This document shows, piece by piece, positions 34,201 to 42,132 of a stretch of DNA of 64,000 nt; positions within the stretch are counted from its first letter, which is position 1; the number at the start of each line of letters is the position of its first letter. Under the pieces are notes generated by a model. It searched no databases and was not told the origin of the DNA. It was given only the letters and a program-made list of their open reading frames with translations. Location of the stretch: assembly GCF_003675875.1 (NCBI RefSeq), contig NZ_RCDI01000001.1, positions 930,001 to 994,000 of the forward strand, in the 5' to 3' direction. A program made the position numbers and the translations under genes. Source of the DNA: Halostella limicola (GTDB taxonomy: Archaea; Halobacteriota; Halobacteria; Halobacteriales; Natronoarchaeaceae).

Positions 34201-34423
34201 CCCGCAGATGGAGCGGGAGCTCCTCTTCGAGGACCGCGAGATAACGCAACTGCGCCACGCCAGCGGGCTGGGCCTCTGGCTGGTCAACTGGGTCGTCGAG
34301 CAGTCCGGCGGCGCGCTCACCTTCGCCGACAACGAGCCCCGCGGGAGCGTCGTCACCATCCGCGTGCCGCGGGCCCGACGGGGGACCCGCGCCGGCGAGA
34401 CGGAGGTCGAGTCGGACACCTAG
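31277..34423 (+). CDS. Hybrid PAS/GAF sensor histidine kinase with degenerate receiver
   Basis: A 1048-residue cytoplasmic kinase. Order: receiver-like domain (1-115), PAS (about 135-255), GAF (262-405), PAS (410-535), GAF (541-695), PAS (697-815), HisKA with H831 (VLRHDLRNGMN) and HATPase (about 920-1035; N-box near 932-947, DEGPGIP at 970). The receiver has Glu55 where the phospho-acceptor Asp should be (VVAETALPDGDG) and only one acidic residue of the pair at 11, so it is probably not phosphorylated normally. It has no membrane helices, so it senses internal signals. Its partner regulator is not obvious. Confidence 0.93.
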   Translation: MSKRKTVLHVDPASAVRSRVRDALSDAGASVESVGDLSAARAALDEASFDCVVAETALPDGDGLSLIDAAAGAFVAYTDAGDESLAGRAVAAGADGYVPKADGVATLVERVTALLDGGEERSDEPSAERAASTAAGLSMLVEQSPLPIVEWDLDFRVAAWNPAAEELFGYERAEALGRAPTELILPAAEREAVDAVWEDLVAGEGGRRIVNENVRKDGETVVCEWNSAPLVSDAGEVVGVLSFVRDVSEQVRRTEALESLQETTREMMRAETKDGVAETVVDAAFDLLGQPLAGVRLYDAETGRLESAAATDAAVELLGDLPSVGPGDGIMWEAFAADEHAVYDAVPVDETVYGDAFPDGIGSVSYFPLGDHGVLVLGSRETSGFDDTDVHLANVVATTTAAALDSAERRRELERRDTIVEAVGDGVYALDADGRYTAVNDTMLTITGYDREELLGEHVSVLLDDEDVEAGRRLVADLLDDGSDPVQTYDISLTTRDGDRIPCEVNMSLLPADAGFEGTVGTVRDVSERKEMEDALRRQKRKVRNLHEVASDLDACETEAEIYDQAVEAAQQVLNFDICAAQRIEGDESVIVALSSGPLPDEVETRRELGDNLVTATHRSGETHRIDDARESDIADPVSDDYRGVLSVPIGDVGVFQAVSTTVGAFDESDAELAELLMSHVANALERVRFESDLREERDRFAALFENVPDPVVSVRDGEDGDPVFTDVNPAFERVFGYDADAVVGESVYDYLVPPEERSEARALSRRAAAGETLEREVERRTTDGIREFLATVVPVRLGERHPERYVVYTDITERKQRRKRVEVLNRVLRHDLRNGMNIIRGYAETLSRDVSPDLSPAVDAIEDRATELIELAEKTRAVERTLGDGERAAGPTDVASEAAAVAERVREEYPFATVECSVPDRALASADSLLETAIYHVVENAVLHNDRTDPTVRVEVRHEDDAVAVEVRDEGPGIPQMERELLFEDREITQLRHASGLGLWLVNWVVEQSGGALTFADNEPRGSVVTIRVPRARRGTRAGETEVESDT

Positions 34424-34504
34424 CGCCGACGCTCGCTGGGTCGTCGGTCGCGGCGATCGCGGATCGTAGAAATCGCGGGACTGGAGGGCCGCCGATCGGT
34501 TAGA

Positions 34505-35575
34505 CTACCGGGTCAGCGGCATGCTGTAGCTCTTCTCGCGCTCGATGACCGCCTCCCAGGTGCGCTCGCACTCGCAGGAGACCTGCTCGAACACGGTGGG
34601 GTCCTGGCGCAGGTCGAAGTCCTTGATCGCCTTCTGGACGCGGTCGTCGCACTCGCCGCAGTTGTGCGGGCCGCGGTCGCTCCCGTGGCCCACCGGGTCC
34701 GAGACGACGATGGCGTCGGCGTCGGCCGTGTCTTCGAGCACCTCGGCGACGCTCCAGAGCCACGGCGGGCGGTAGCCGTCCCGGAAGAACAGCTCGTCGA
34801 CCATCGTGTAGCGCTGGACGTTACACGGGTTCATCGAGACGGTGTGGGCGTACTCGGCGCACTTGCGGACCGACCGCTTCATGTCCTCGACGGCCTCGGC
34901 CTCGCTGAGGAAGGGCGGTTTCATCAGCAGGTACGCCTTGATGCCGGCCCCGGCGGCGTCGGCCTCCTCGCTGGCCGCGACGAACTCGTCGAAGTCGAAG
35001 TACTTGTTGACGCAGTCGTGGCGCACGCGGTCGGTGCCGGTTTCGAGGCCGACCGCCACGTCGGTTTCGAGGCCCACCTCGGTGAAGTCGGCGAGCTTCT
35101 CGCGGTCGACGAAGTCGGGCAGGCTCTCGACGACGATGCGGTCGCGGTCGGCGAACGCCTCGGCGATCGCCTGCCGGGACTCCGCGCCGACCTCGCGCTC
35201 GTCGAGGAAGGAGCCGCTCGTGTAGATCTTGATGAGGCCGGACTTCTCGTCCGCGTTCTCGGCCTCGTGCTCCAGACAGGCGTCGATCTGGTCCATCAGC
35301 GCGTCGTGGGCGACGCTCCCGCCCTCGACGGACTCCGCGACGTAACCGCACATCGTGCAGCCGCCGGCCCGCGCCCAGCGACACCCGCCGGTGTTGAGGA
35401 TGATGGTGAGGCTCTGGTAGACCCCGTCGGGCGTGTTGTCCTCGTCGATCCACACCCGCGTGGGCTCGTGGGGGTCGTAGGACGCGTCCTTCTCGGAGCG
35501 GATGTCCCGCATCACCTTGTTGTGGGCGTCCATCCCCTTGCCCTGCTCGTACACTTCGGGGCTCGGCTTGCTCAT
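34505..35575 (-). CDS. raSEA: Archaeosine synthase radical-SAM subunit RaSEA
   Basis: A 356-residue radical-SAM enzyme that acts with ArcS to turn the lysine-modified base at tRNA position 15 into archaeosine. The cluster cysteines are C65, C73 and C76 in GGCRWARAGGCTMC, a C-x7-C-x2-C spacing characteristic of this family. Other blocks are GLIKIYTSGSFLDERE, GLETGTDRVRHDCVNK and the SMNPCNVQRY motif. A further C-rich motif occurs at the end (CGECDDR, VSCECER). ArcS is encoded at 51737-53551 and TgtA at 55619-57094. It ends 39 nt from the Bat regulator gene. Confidence 0.92.
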   Translation of the reverse strand: MSKPSPEVYEQGKGMDAHNKVMRDIRSEKDASYDPHEPTRVWIDEDNTPDGVYQSLTIILNTGGCRWARAGGCTMCGYVAESVEGGSVAHDALMDQIDACLEHEAENADEKSGLIKIYTSGSFLDEREVGAESRQAIAEAFADRDRIVVESLPDFVDREKLADFTEVGLETDVAVGLETGTDRVRHDCVNKYFDFDEFVAASEEADAAGAGIKAYLLMKPPFLSEAEAVEDMKRSVRKCAEYAHTVSMNPCNVQRYTMVDELFFRDGYRPPWLWSVAEVLEDTADADAIVVSDPVGHGSDRGPHNCGECDDRVQKAIKDFDLRQDPTVFEQVSCECERTWEAVIEREKSYSMPLTR

Positions 35576-35614
35576 TGGCGGTCCGTAGCGGTCCGAACGG
35601 TAAAGCGACTTCGT

Positions 35615-38047
35615 TCACGGCCGCCGGCGTTCGAAGACGCCGGCGAGCAGTTCCCGCTGGCCGACCCGCAGGTGCTGGTGGAAGGTGGGCTGGGTGATGC
35701 CGAGCACGTCCGCGACCTCCTCGCCGTTCTGCGACCGGGGCCACTCGAAGAAGCCGCTGTGGTACGCGACCTGCAGCACCTCGCGCTGCCTGTCAGTCAG
35801 GCGCGCGGTCAGGGCCGACCACGGGTCGCCGTCCCCGTCCCCGCGGTCCGTCACGTCGCTCCGGGAGACGAGTTGCGCGCCGTCGAACCCGCTCTCGAAC
35901 CGCTCGACGAGCCGGCGGACGTCGGCGCTCTCGCGCACCTCGACGACGACCCGTCCCCGCCCGTCCTCGGCCCGCGCGGTCGACAGCGTCGCGCCGTGGT
36001 CGGCGACGTACTCGACCAGCGGGGACTCCCGGATCGCCACCTCGTACACCCGGTCGTCGCCGTCGCCGAGGTCGCGGACGCGGTCCACCGTCGACACGCC
36101 CGCCGCCCACGCGGCGACGGCTCCCTCCTCGGCGTCGTCCGCGCGGACGAACAGGTGGAGCCGGCCGTCCGACCGGAGGGAGCGCCCGACGAGTTCGACC
36201 CCGCAGCCGACCGCCTCCGAGAGGGCGACGAGCAGCGACGACGAGTCCCGCAGGGTGAACGTCAGTTCAACCGCGCCCATGTCGATCCGCGCGGAGCGGC
36301 GCTGCGCGGTGTTGATCGCGTAACCGATCGTCTCGCCGAGCTCCGCGAGCATGTCCCGCTCCCTCGGCCCGAACGCCTCGCGGGACCCCGCGTAGACGAC
36401 GAGCACGTCGTAGAGGATGTTCTGGTACGTGACGGGCACGGCGGCGACCGAGCGGTAGCCCCGCGCCCGCGCCATGTCGATCCGCTCGGCCGGGAGGTCG
36501 CTCCTGGCGACGTCGGGCACCACCGTCACGTCGCGTTCCTCGACGGTCTCGACGAGGACGGGGTCCTCGGCGACGGCTATCGGCGAGTCGGTCACGTAGC
36601 CGTCGCCCACGCCCGCCCGGAACCGCGGCGCGACGGTCCCGTCTTCGAGGTCGTAGCGGCCGAGCCACGCGAACTGGTACTGGTCGGCGGCGCCGAACTG
36701 CTCGCAGACGAGCCGCTCGATCTCCTCCCGCGTCGAGACGTGGACGAGCGCTTGGTTGACGTCCCGGATCACCTCGTTCATGTTGTTCAGCGCCTCCAGC
36801 TCGTCGCGCTGGTCGGCGAGCTGGCGCTCGCGGTCCCGGAGCAGCCGGTCCCGGTCGGCCCGGTCGAGCGCGCCGCCGACGTGGGCGGCGAGTATCTGCG
36901 CGAGGTCGCGGTCGTACCGGTCGAACCCCTCCCCGTCCGTCGCGCCGGCGTAGAGGACGCCGTGCTCGCCGAGCGGCACGCGGAGGTCGGCCGACAGGCC
37001 CTCGGGCGCGTCGTCGCCCTCGCTGAGGTCGTACCGCCGGTCGGACGACCGCGGGAAGATGAGGTCCTCGACGGCGACGTCGACGGTCAGGGCGGCGTCG
37101 CTCAGCGCCGCCCTCGCGTCGTCGGTCGCCGCGGCGGGTCGGCTCGCACCCCCGGTTTCCTCCAGGAGGTACGCCCGATTGACCGTCGCGCCGAGCAGGT
37201 CGCTCGCCGTTTCGACGGCGGTCGAGAGGACGGACTCCTTCGCCGTCATCGTCATCAGCTCCCGGGTCGTGCTCAGGAGGGCGTCCCGCGCCCGCTCGCG
37301 GCGGCGGCGCCCCGTCACGTCGCGTGCGGTGACGTACACCCGCGGTCGGCCGCCGAGGTGGATGCGCCTGAGGTTCACCTCTATCCAGACCGGATCGCCG
37401 TCCGCCCGCTCGCAGCGCCAGTCGACGACGTCGTCGGGGAGCGTCTCCCGCGACCGGAGCCACTCCGCCACGGGCGTCCCGCCGTCGTCGGGCACCGTCG
37501 CCGCCAGCGCGTCGAGCGTCAGATCGTCGTCCGACTCCGCCGAACAGCCCCACAGGGTGCAGGCGGCGGGGTTAGCGTCGACCACGTCGCCCTCGTCGTC
37601 GACGACGAACACCGGGTCGTCGACGGCGTCGAACAGCACCTCGTAGGAGCGCTGCCGCCGCCGCCCGTCGACCGCGTTCCTGATGCGGTTGGCGAGCAGT
37701 TCGTACTGGCCGGTGCCGGTCGATTTCCTGATGTAGTCCGTCGCGCCCGCGCGGATGGCCGCCGCCGCGACGCTCTCGCTCCCCTCGCCGGTGAAGAGGA
37801 CGAACGGGACGTCGGCCCGGCGCTCGCGGACGGCGTCGAGGAACTCCAGCCCGTCCATCGCCGGCATCCGGTAGTCGCTCACGACGCAGTCGACGCGCTC
37901 GCCGGCGTCCAGTCTGTCGAGGGCGTCGGCGGGCGCCGCCTCGGCGACCACCTCGATGTCCGGCTGGGTGTGTTCGAAGTGGTCGGCGACGAGCGACGTG
38001 ATCCGCTCGTTATCGTCTACGCAGAGTACTCGGATATCTGATGTCAT
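35615..38047 (-). CDS. Receiver-PAS-GAF-Bat-HTH10 transcription regulator
   Basis: An 810-residue regulator. A CheY-like receiver (1-120) has the acidic pair D11/D12, phospho-acceptor D58 (VVSDYRMPAMDG) and K108. A PAS domain (about 128-245), two GAF domains (255-390 and 425-565) and a Bat sensory domain (from about 589) follow, ending in an HTH-10 DNA-binding domain (about 750-808, LTDRQREVLQVAYHSGFFEW). The start is the ATG at 38047 because the upstream extension lacks domain content. It is divergent from the surface cluster at 38173, which makes it the best candidate for that cluster's control. The kinase at 31277 is a plausible phospho-donor. Confidence 0.92.
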   Translation of the reverse strand: MTSDIRVLCVDDNERITSLVADHFEHTQPDIEVVAEAAPADALDRLDAGERVDCVVSDYRMPAMDGLEFLDAVRERRADVPFVLFTGEGSESVAAAAIRAGATDYIRKSTGTGQYELLANRIRNAVDGRRRQRSYEVLFDAVDDPVFVVDDEGDVVDANPAACTLWGCSAESDDDLTLDALAATVPDDGGTPVAEWLRSRETLPDDVVDWRCERADGDPVWIEVNLRRIHLGGRPRVYVTARDVTGRRRRERARDALLSTTRELMTMTAKESVLSTAVETASDLLGATVNRAYLLEETGGASRPAAATDDARAALSDAALTVDVAVEDLIFPRSSDRRYDLSEGDDAPEGLSADLRVPLGEHGVLYAGATDGEGFDRYDRDLAQILAAHVGGALDRADRDRLLRDRERQLADQRDELEALNNMNEVIRDVNQALVHVSTREEIERLVCEQFGAADQYQFAWLGRYDLEDGTVAPRFRAGVGDGYVTDSPIAVAEDPVLVETVEERDVTVVPDVARSDLPAERIDMARARGYRSVAAVPVTYQNILYDVLVVYAGSREAFGPRERDMLAELGETIGYAINTAQRRSARIDMGAVELTFTLRDSSSLLVALSEAVGCGVELVGRSLRSDGRLHLFVRADDAEEGAVAAWAAGVSTVDRVRDLGDGDDRVYEVAIRESPLVEYVADHGATLSTARAEDGRGRVVVEVRESADVRRLVERFESGFDGAQLVSRSDVTDRGDGDGDPWSALTARLTDRQREVLQVAYHSGFFEWPRSQNGEEVADVLGITQPTFHQHLRVGQRELLAGVFERRRP

Positions 38048-38172
38048 AGAGAGATATTCATCGATGCTTGCCACCGAAATGTACCAGGGAGCCAAATATG
38101 TTAGGGAATATTTCAGACGTCCCTAATATAATGGCGGGAAGGTATAACCCTACATATCAGTTCTCCAGATAT
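38048..38172. promoter_or_regulatory. Promoter and operator-like region of the surface cluster
   Basis: A 125-nt AT-rich gap. GGTATAACC (38141-38149) lies about 27 nt before the ATG at 38173, a good TATA element for leaderless expression. TTAGGGA (38101-38107) and TCCCTAA (38120-38126) form a perfect 7-bp inverted repeat 20-40 nt upstream of the TATA element. The repeat could bind the divergent Bat-type regulator. Confidence 0.6.
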
Positions 38173-38730
38173 ATGCAGCGCAAAGCTGTCTTGGTAATCG
38201 GCACAGTATTGATCGCGTCGGTCGCAATGGGTTCGGCCGCGTTCACCAGCGGTAGCGTCGACCGTGCGGCCACGGTCCAAGTTGTCGGCGACGACGCGGC
38301 CGCCACCGGCCTCGCGCCGGGCGGCGGAACGAACAGCGGCGTCGTTCAGTACGACTCGAACAACCAGCTCTCGATCGACTTCTCGAACGTGAGCAGCAAC
38401 GCCGACGGCATCAACGGGAACGCTAACTACACGATCGGTGACCACTCGAGCGCGACTACCACCTACGCGTTCAACGTTACCAACAACGACGATGCCACTC
38501 ACACCTACACGCTCTCGTACGCTTTCTCCGGGTCGCCGGCTACTGACTCGAGCGTGACGTTCACGGCGTACAACAGCACGGGCTCGAAGCTCGCGACTGC
38601 CTCCGACAGTGGCTCCGGGTCGTTCGATCTGGGTAGCACGGAGACGGCCTACGTCGTGATGGAAGTCAATTCGACGGGGACGACGAGCGCTGAATCGCTC
38701 TCCGGCGACCTGACGATCACGGCGACGTAA
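38173..38730 (+). CDS. DUF1102/TasA-like secreted fibre subunit candidate
   Basis: A 185-residue exported protein with a Sec signal (RKAVLVIGTVLIASVAMGSA) and probable cleavage before AAFTSG. The start of the mature chain (FTSGSVDRAATVQVVGDD) matches the haloarchaeal DUF1102 pattern. The rest is Thr/Ser/Asn-rich beta-sandwich sequence with many N-x-S/T sites (for example NVSS, NYTI, NVTN, NSTG), so it may be N-glycosylated. There is no C-terminal membrane anchor. It is the first gene of the cluster; the signal peptidase gene follows after 25 nt. A TasA/AbpA-like subunit is my inference. Confidence 0.8.
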   Translation: MQRKAVLVIGTVLIASVAMGSAAFTSGSVDRAATVQVVGDDAAATGLAPGGGTNSGVVQYDSNNQLSIDFSNVSSNADGINGNANYTIGDHSSATTTYAFNVTNNDDATHTYTLSYAFSGSPATDSSVTFTAYNSTGSKLATASDSGSGSFDLGSTETAYVVMEVNSTGTTSAESLSGDLTITAT

Positions 38731-38755
38731 CCACGTCCCACCTCGTTTCAGACTG

Positions 38756-39823
38756 ATGTACCGTTACGTCGGCGCGGTCGTGCTGGTCGGGTTCGTGGCG
38801 CTCTCAGCGGCGACGCCGCTCGGGGCGGCCTACGTCTACTCCGACAGCATGGAGCCGACGATATCGACCGGTGACGGGTTCGTCGTCGTCCCAGCGGACG
38901 ACGCCGGCCCGGGAGACGTCGTCACTTTCTGGTCCGACCACCGCGAGGAGTACGTCACGCACCGCGTCGTCGCGGAGACGGAGTCGGGGTACGTCACGAA
39001 GGGGGACAACAACCCGATCACGGACCAGGCCGCCGGTCATCCGCCCGTTCGGCAGTCGGACGTCGAGGGGACCGTCCTGACGCTCGGCGGCGGGCCGGTG
39101 ACGGTGCCCCACGTCGGGGACGCGGTGCGGTTCGCGTCGAAGCACGCGACGGTCCTCGCGGGGGCCGGCGCCCTGTTGGTCGCCGCCCTCGTCGGTTCGT
39201 CCTCGTCCCGGTCGCGGGACGTGCTCAGCGCGCGGACGCTGTTCCGCGGGCTGATCGCCGCGAGCGTCATCGTCGGCGTCGTCGGCGTCCTGCTGACCGG
39301 CGGCACGGTGCGTTTCCCGGTCAGCGATTCCGCCGACGGAGCGACGCCGGAGACGGTAATCTTCGAGAACGACAGCGCGAACGTGACGTTATCGATGGCA
39401 TCGTCGCCGTACTCGTACCGGGCGATAGCGGCGTCCGGCGTCCGGATCGTAGACAGGTCGTCGGCGGGCGACGGGGAAGCGAAGCCCGCGGACGGCGGGG
39501 AGGCGACGACCGACGGCGGAGAAACGACCGGCGAGAAGGGGTCCGCGAACGCCGACGAAAGCGGGGCGACGACCGGCGAGGTCACGCTGACGCTCGCGAG
39601 GGACGGCTCCGGCGCGGACGCCGCGACCGTTCGGGTGTACCAGTACCCGAGGGTCCTCCCGGCGGGGATCGTCCGCGCGGCGCACGCGGTTCACCCACTG
39701 GTCGCCGCGGTACTGACGGTCGGCGTCGGGCACCTGCCGGTCGCCGCGCTGTACCTGCTGACGATAGACGGGCGAGAACCGCTGCGGTCGGGCCGCTGGC
39801 GCGGACCGCTTCGGGGGAAGTGA
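38756..39823 (+). CDS. Dedicated signal peptidase I (Ser-His type)
   Basis: A 355-residue membrane peptidase of the archaeal/ER-type S26B family. The catalytic serine is S31 (DSMEPT), the base is His69 (VTHRVV) instead of Lys, and the acidic block is KGDNNP (82-87). TM1 is near the N-terminus, and a second helix pair lies at about 130-185 (VLAGAGALLVAALVG and LIAASVIVGVVGVLL). A long Ser/Glu/Gly-rich extracellular insert and a C-terminal helix (VAAVLTVGVGHLPVAALYLL) follow, which makes it larger than housekeeping peptidases. It probably processes the neighbouring subunits, as SipW does for TasA. Confidence 0.92.
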   Translation: MYRYVGAVVLVGFVALSAATPLGAAYVYSDSMEPTISTGDGFVVVPADDAGPGDVVTFWSDHREEYVTHRVVAETESGYVTKGDNNPITDQAAGHPPVRQSDVEGTVLTLGGGPVTVPHVGDAVRFASKHATVLAGAGALLVAALVGSSSSRSRDVLSARTLFRGLIAASVIVGVVGVLLTGGTVRFPVSDSADGATPETVIFENDSANVTLSMASSPYSYRAIAASGVRIVDRSSAGDGEAKPADGGEATTDGGETTGEKGSANADESGATTGEVTLTLARDGSGADAATVRVYQYPRVLPAGIVRAAHAVHPLVAAVLTVGVGHLPVAALYLLTIDGREPLRSGRWRGPLRGK

Positions 39824-39824
39824 G

Positions 39825-40352
39825 ATGCGCCGACGCACCCGCTCCCGTCGGCGTTCGGGGCGACCCTGGCTGTCGGTGGTCGTCGTCGCGGTGACGAGCC
39901 TGCTCCTGCTGACGGCGATGCCGCCGTCGGCGTCGTTCGACACCGGATCGGTGGGACGAGGATCGGGAATCGCCGTCGCCGACGACGGGAACGCGATCCT
40001 CGGCTTGAGCAACCACTCCGCGCTGAAGACGGGGGAGACCTGCAAGCTCGTCAACGTCACCAACCGGTTCGACCGGTCGGTGACGGTCACCGTGGCGCTC
40101 CGCGAGGACTCCGAGAAGTACGGTAACCTGACGCTGGGGAACGGCCGCGAGGGGAACCAGACCAGCTTCTCGCTCGGGACCGGGATTTCGCGGACGGTCG
40201 GGCTGGAGACGGACAACGAAAGCGCCTACGACGGCGACGACGTGTACTTCCACGCCAACGCCACGGGGGACGGCGTTCGCGCCGTCGCGACGGACAGGCA
40301 CTCGACCATCGACGACGGCGCGTCCACCACGGACTGCGACATCACGCTATGA
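39825..40352 (+). CDS. Second DUF1102-like secreted subunit
   Basis: A 175-residue protein beginning 1 nt after the signal peptidase stop. It has an arginine-rich N-terminus followed by a hydrophobic signal (LSVVVVAVTSLLLLTAMPPS), with the mature start near SFDTGSVGRGSGIAVADD, the DUF1102-like beginning also seen in the first gene. The core has CKLVNVTNRFDRSVTVTV and a late Cys (TTDCDITL), so a disulphide C-C pair is possible, unlike the cysteine-free first subunit. N-glycosylation sites are frequent. The stop overlaps the next start (ATGA). Confidence 0.78.
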   Translation: MRRRTRSRRRSGRPWLSVVVVAVTSLLLLTAMPPSASFDTGSVGRGSGIAVADDGNAILGLSNHSALKTGETCKLVNVTNRFDRSVTVTVALREDSEKYGNLTLGNGREGNQTSFSLGTGISRTVGLETDNESAYDGDDVYFHANATGDGVRAVATDRHSTIDDGASTTDCDITL

Positions 40353-41731
40353 GCTGGATCGCAGCCGGACGGCTCCGGTACGAGCGGCTGGTCGCCACTC
40401 ACGGCAGGAGCGTCGTGCTCGCGCTGGCGGTGCTCGGCCTCGTCGCGGCGGGCGTCACGGCGGTCGGCGTCGCCTCGCCGCCGACGGAGACAAGCCGGAT
40501 GGCGACCGACACCGTCAGGGTCACCGCGGACGGGTCGGACTCGGCGACGGTCACCGGCGAGAGCGAACTGTACGAGCGCGGGGAGGTCGTCCGCGACAGC
40601 CCGGCGTACCTGACCGCGGCCGCGCCGAACCTCACCGTCACCGCCGAGACGAGCGTCTCCGACGGTCGGTCGGCGAACGTCACCCAGGACCTCGTGCTGA
40701 CCTACCGCGCGAAGCGCGGCGGCGAGACGTACTGGGAGGAGCCGGTTCCTATCGGGCACGCCGAGGGCGTCGCGGGCGACGACCCCGCGACGGTGTCGGC
40801 GACGGTGAACGTGGCCGACGTGCGCGACCGGATCGAGGCGATACGCGGGGAGACGGGGTCGCGGACGACCGTCAGCGCCGTCGTGGTCCACCGCGCCGCC
40901 TACGAGACGGGGAGCCGCAGCGGGGAACTGCGAAGCAGCGCGGGACTCAGCGTCGGCGACCGCTCCTACTCGCTCGGCGACGGCCTCGGTACGAGCGACA
41001 CGTACCACGACCGCGAGGTCGTCACCCGGGCCGACGAGGACCGGACGACGGCGCTGTTCGGCGTCACTGTCGCGTCGTGGTCCCTCTGGTCGGCCCCGCT
41101 GGCGCTCGGCTTCCTGCTCGGTGCCGGTCACGCTGGCGTCGTCCGGCGGCGCGGCGTCGACCCGCGAGCGGTCGAGCGCCGACTGGAGCGGGACCGGTTC
41201 GCCGAGTGGGTCTCTCACGGCGAGGTACCGGACGACGTCGCCGACCGGCGCGTCGCGATCGCCTCGCTCGCGGACCTGGTCGACGTCGCCATCGACGCCG
41301 ACCGCCGCGTCGTCTCCGACCGCCGGACGGAGCGATACGTGGTGATCGACGGGAACGTGGCGTACGTCTACGCTCCCGACGGTCCGGCGGCGGCCGAGGA
41401 CCCGACCGAGAGACCTGCCGGCGGCACGACCGACGACGCCGATCCGCTGGCGCCGGACCGCGCGGAAGCCGCTTCCGGGGGAAGCGGCGGCCGCGACCGG
41501 GACGCGCCGCGAACCGGCATCCCGGAGACTACAACTCGTTCGGCCGGGGACCGAGCGAGCGTCGAGGGGAACGGGACTGACGACGTGGCGGCACGCGAAT
41601 CAGCAGACGTCTTCGAGACGAACGACGTCTTCGTCGCGGAGGAGGGCGACGATGCGGACGCGTCCGCGGCGGGGGCCGCGGACGAGTTCGTCTGGAGCGA
41701 CCCCGCCCCGGAGAGCGACTCCGAGGCGTGA
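40349..41731 (+). CDS. DUF5305-family membrane protein of the surface cluster
   Basis: A 460-residue protein with TM1 (about 23-45, VVLALAVLGLVAAGVTAVG), an extracellular domain (about 50-225, containing many N-x-S/T sites), TM2 (about 233-260, VASWSLWSAPLALGFLLGAG) and a cytoplasmic domain with an RVVSDRRTERYVVIDGNVAYVY strand block. The last 90 residues are an acidic, low-complexity tail. This layout fits DUF5305, a family that co-occurs with signal peptidases in archaea. It overlaps the previous gene by 4 nt. A platform or anchor role for the subunits is likely but unproven. Confidence 0.83.
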   Translation: MSWIAAGRLRYERLVATHGRSVVLALAVLGLVAAGVTAVGVASPPTETSRMATDTVRVTADGSDSATVTGESELYERGEVVRDSPAYLTAAAPNLTVTAETSVSDGRSANVTQDLVLTYRAKRGGETYWEEPVPIGHAEGVAGDDPATVSATVNVADVRDRIEAIRGETGSRTTVSAVVVHRAAYETGSRSGELRSSAGLSVGDRSYSLGDGLGTSDTYHDREVVTRADEDRTTALFGVTVASWSLWSAPLALGFLLGAGHAGVVRRRGVDPRAVERRLERDRFAEWVSHGEVPDDVADRRVAIASLADLVDVAIDADRRVVSDRRTERYVVIDGNVAYVYAPDGPAAAEDPTERPAGGTTDDADPLAPDRAEAASGGSGGRDRDAPRTGIPETTTRSAGDRASVEGNGTDDVAARESADVFETNDVFVAEEGDDADASAAGAADEFVWSDPAPESDSEA

Positions 41732-41769
41732 TACCGGCAGCGAAGTCACAGCTGTCTGGCGAGTCCCGC

Positions 41770-42132
41770 CTATCGCCCCATCCTCCGACGATATCCGACG
41801 ACGACGGCGGCGCCGAGGACCGCGCCCAGCGCGTTCGCGCCGGCGTCGGCCAGGGAGAACGCTCGGTAGGGGATGCCCGCCTGTAGCAGTTCTATCGCGA
41901 GTCCGTACGACGTCGCGCCGCAGACCGAGAGCCCGGCGGCCCACTTGGTGGACCGCCGGTGCGCGGTCAGCCCGACGACCAGCGTTCCGGCCAGCGCGGC
42001 GTAGCCCGCGCCGTGGAGGAGTTTGTCGAGCGGGAGCGGGCCGGCCGCGCCGCCCGCGGGGCCGGGCGGGACCGCCGACGCGACGAGGAGGGCGACCGCG
42101 ACGGCGAGCGCGGGGAGCCAGCGTCGGTGCAC
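41770..42132 (-). CDS. VanZ-family membrane protein
   Basis: A 120-residue four-helix membrane protein. It has LPLDKLLHGAGYAALAGTLV, the conserved D-K-x-x-H motif of VanZ-like proteins, and SLADAGANALGAVLGA near the end. The role of the archaeal homologues is unknown. It converges on the surface cluster and is divergent from the aldehyde oxidoreductase gene. Confidence 0.88.
   Translation of the reverse strand: MHRRWLPALAVAVALLVASAVPPGPAGGAAGPLPLDKLLHGAGYAALAGTLVVGLTAHRRSTKWAAGLSVCGATSYGLAIELLQAGIPYRAFSLADAGANALGAVLGAAVVVGYRRRMGR

Noticed and set aside
34664-38041. Very long open frame (1125 codons) on the plus strand opposite RaSEA and the Bat regulator
   Set aside because: It is complementary to two well-defined genes. 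In DNA this rich in G+C, stops are rare in antisense frames; the translation is Arg/His/Asp-rich without domains. Similar antisense frames occur opposite dppF and dppD, cofH, PurU, the GH32 and many other genes.
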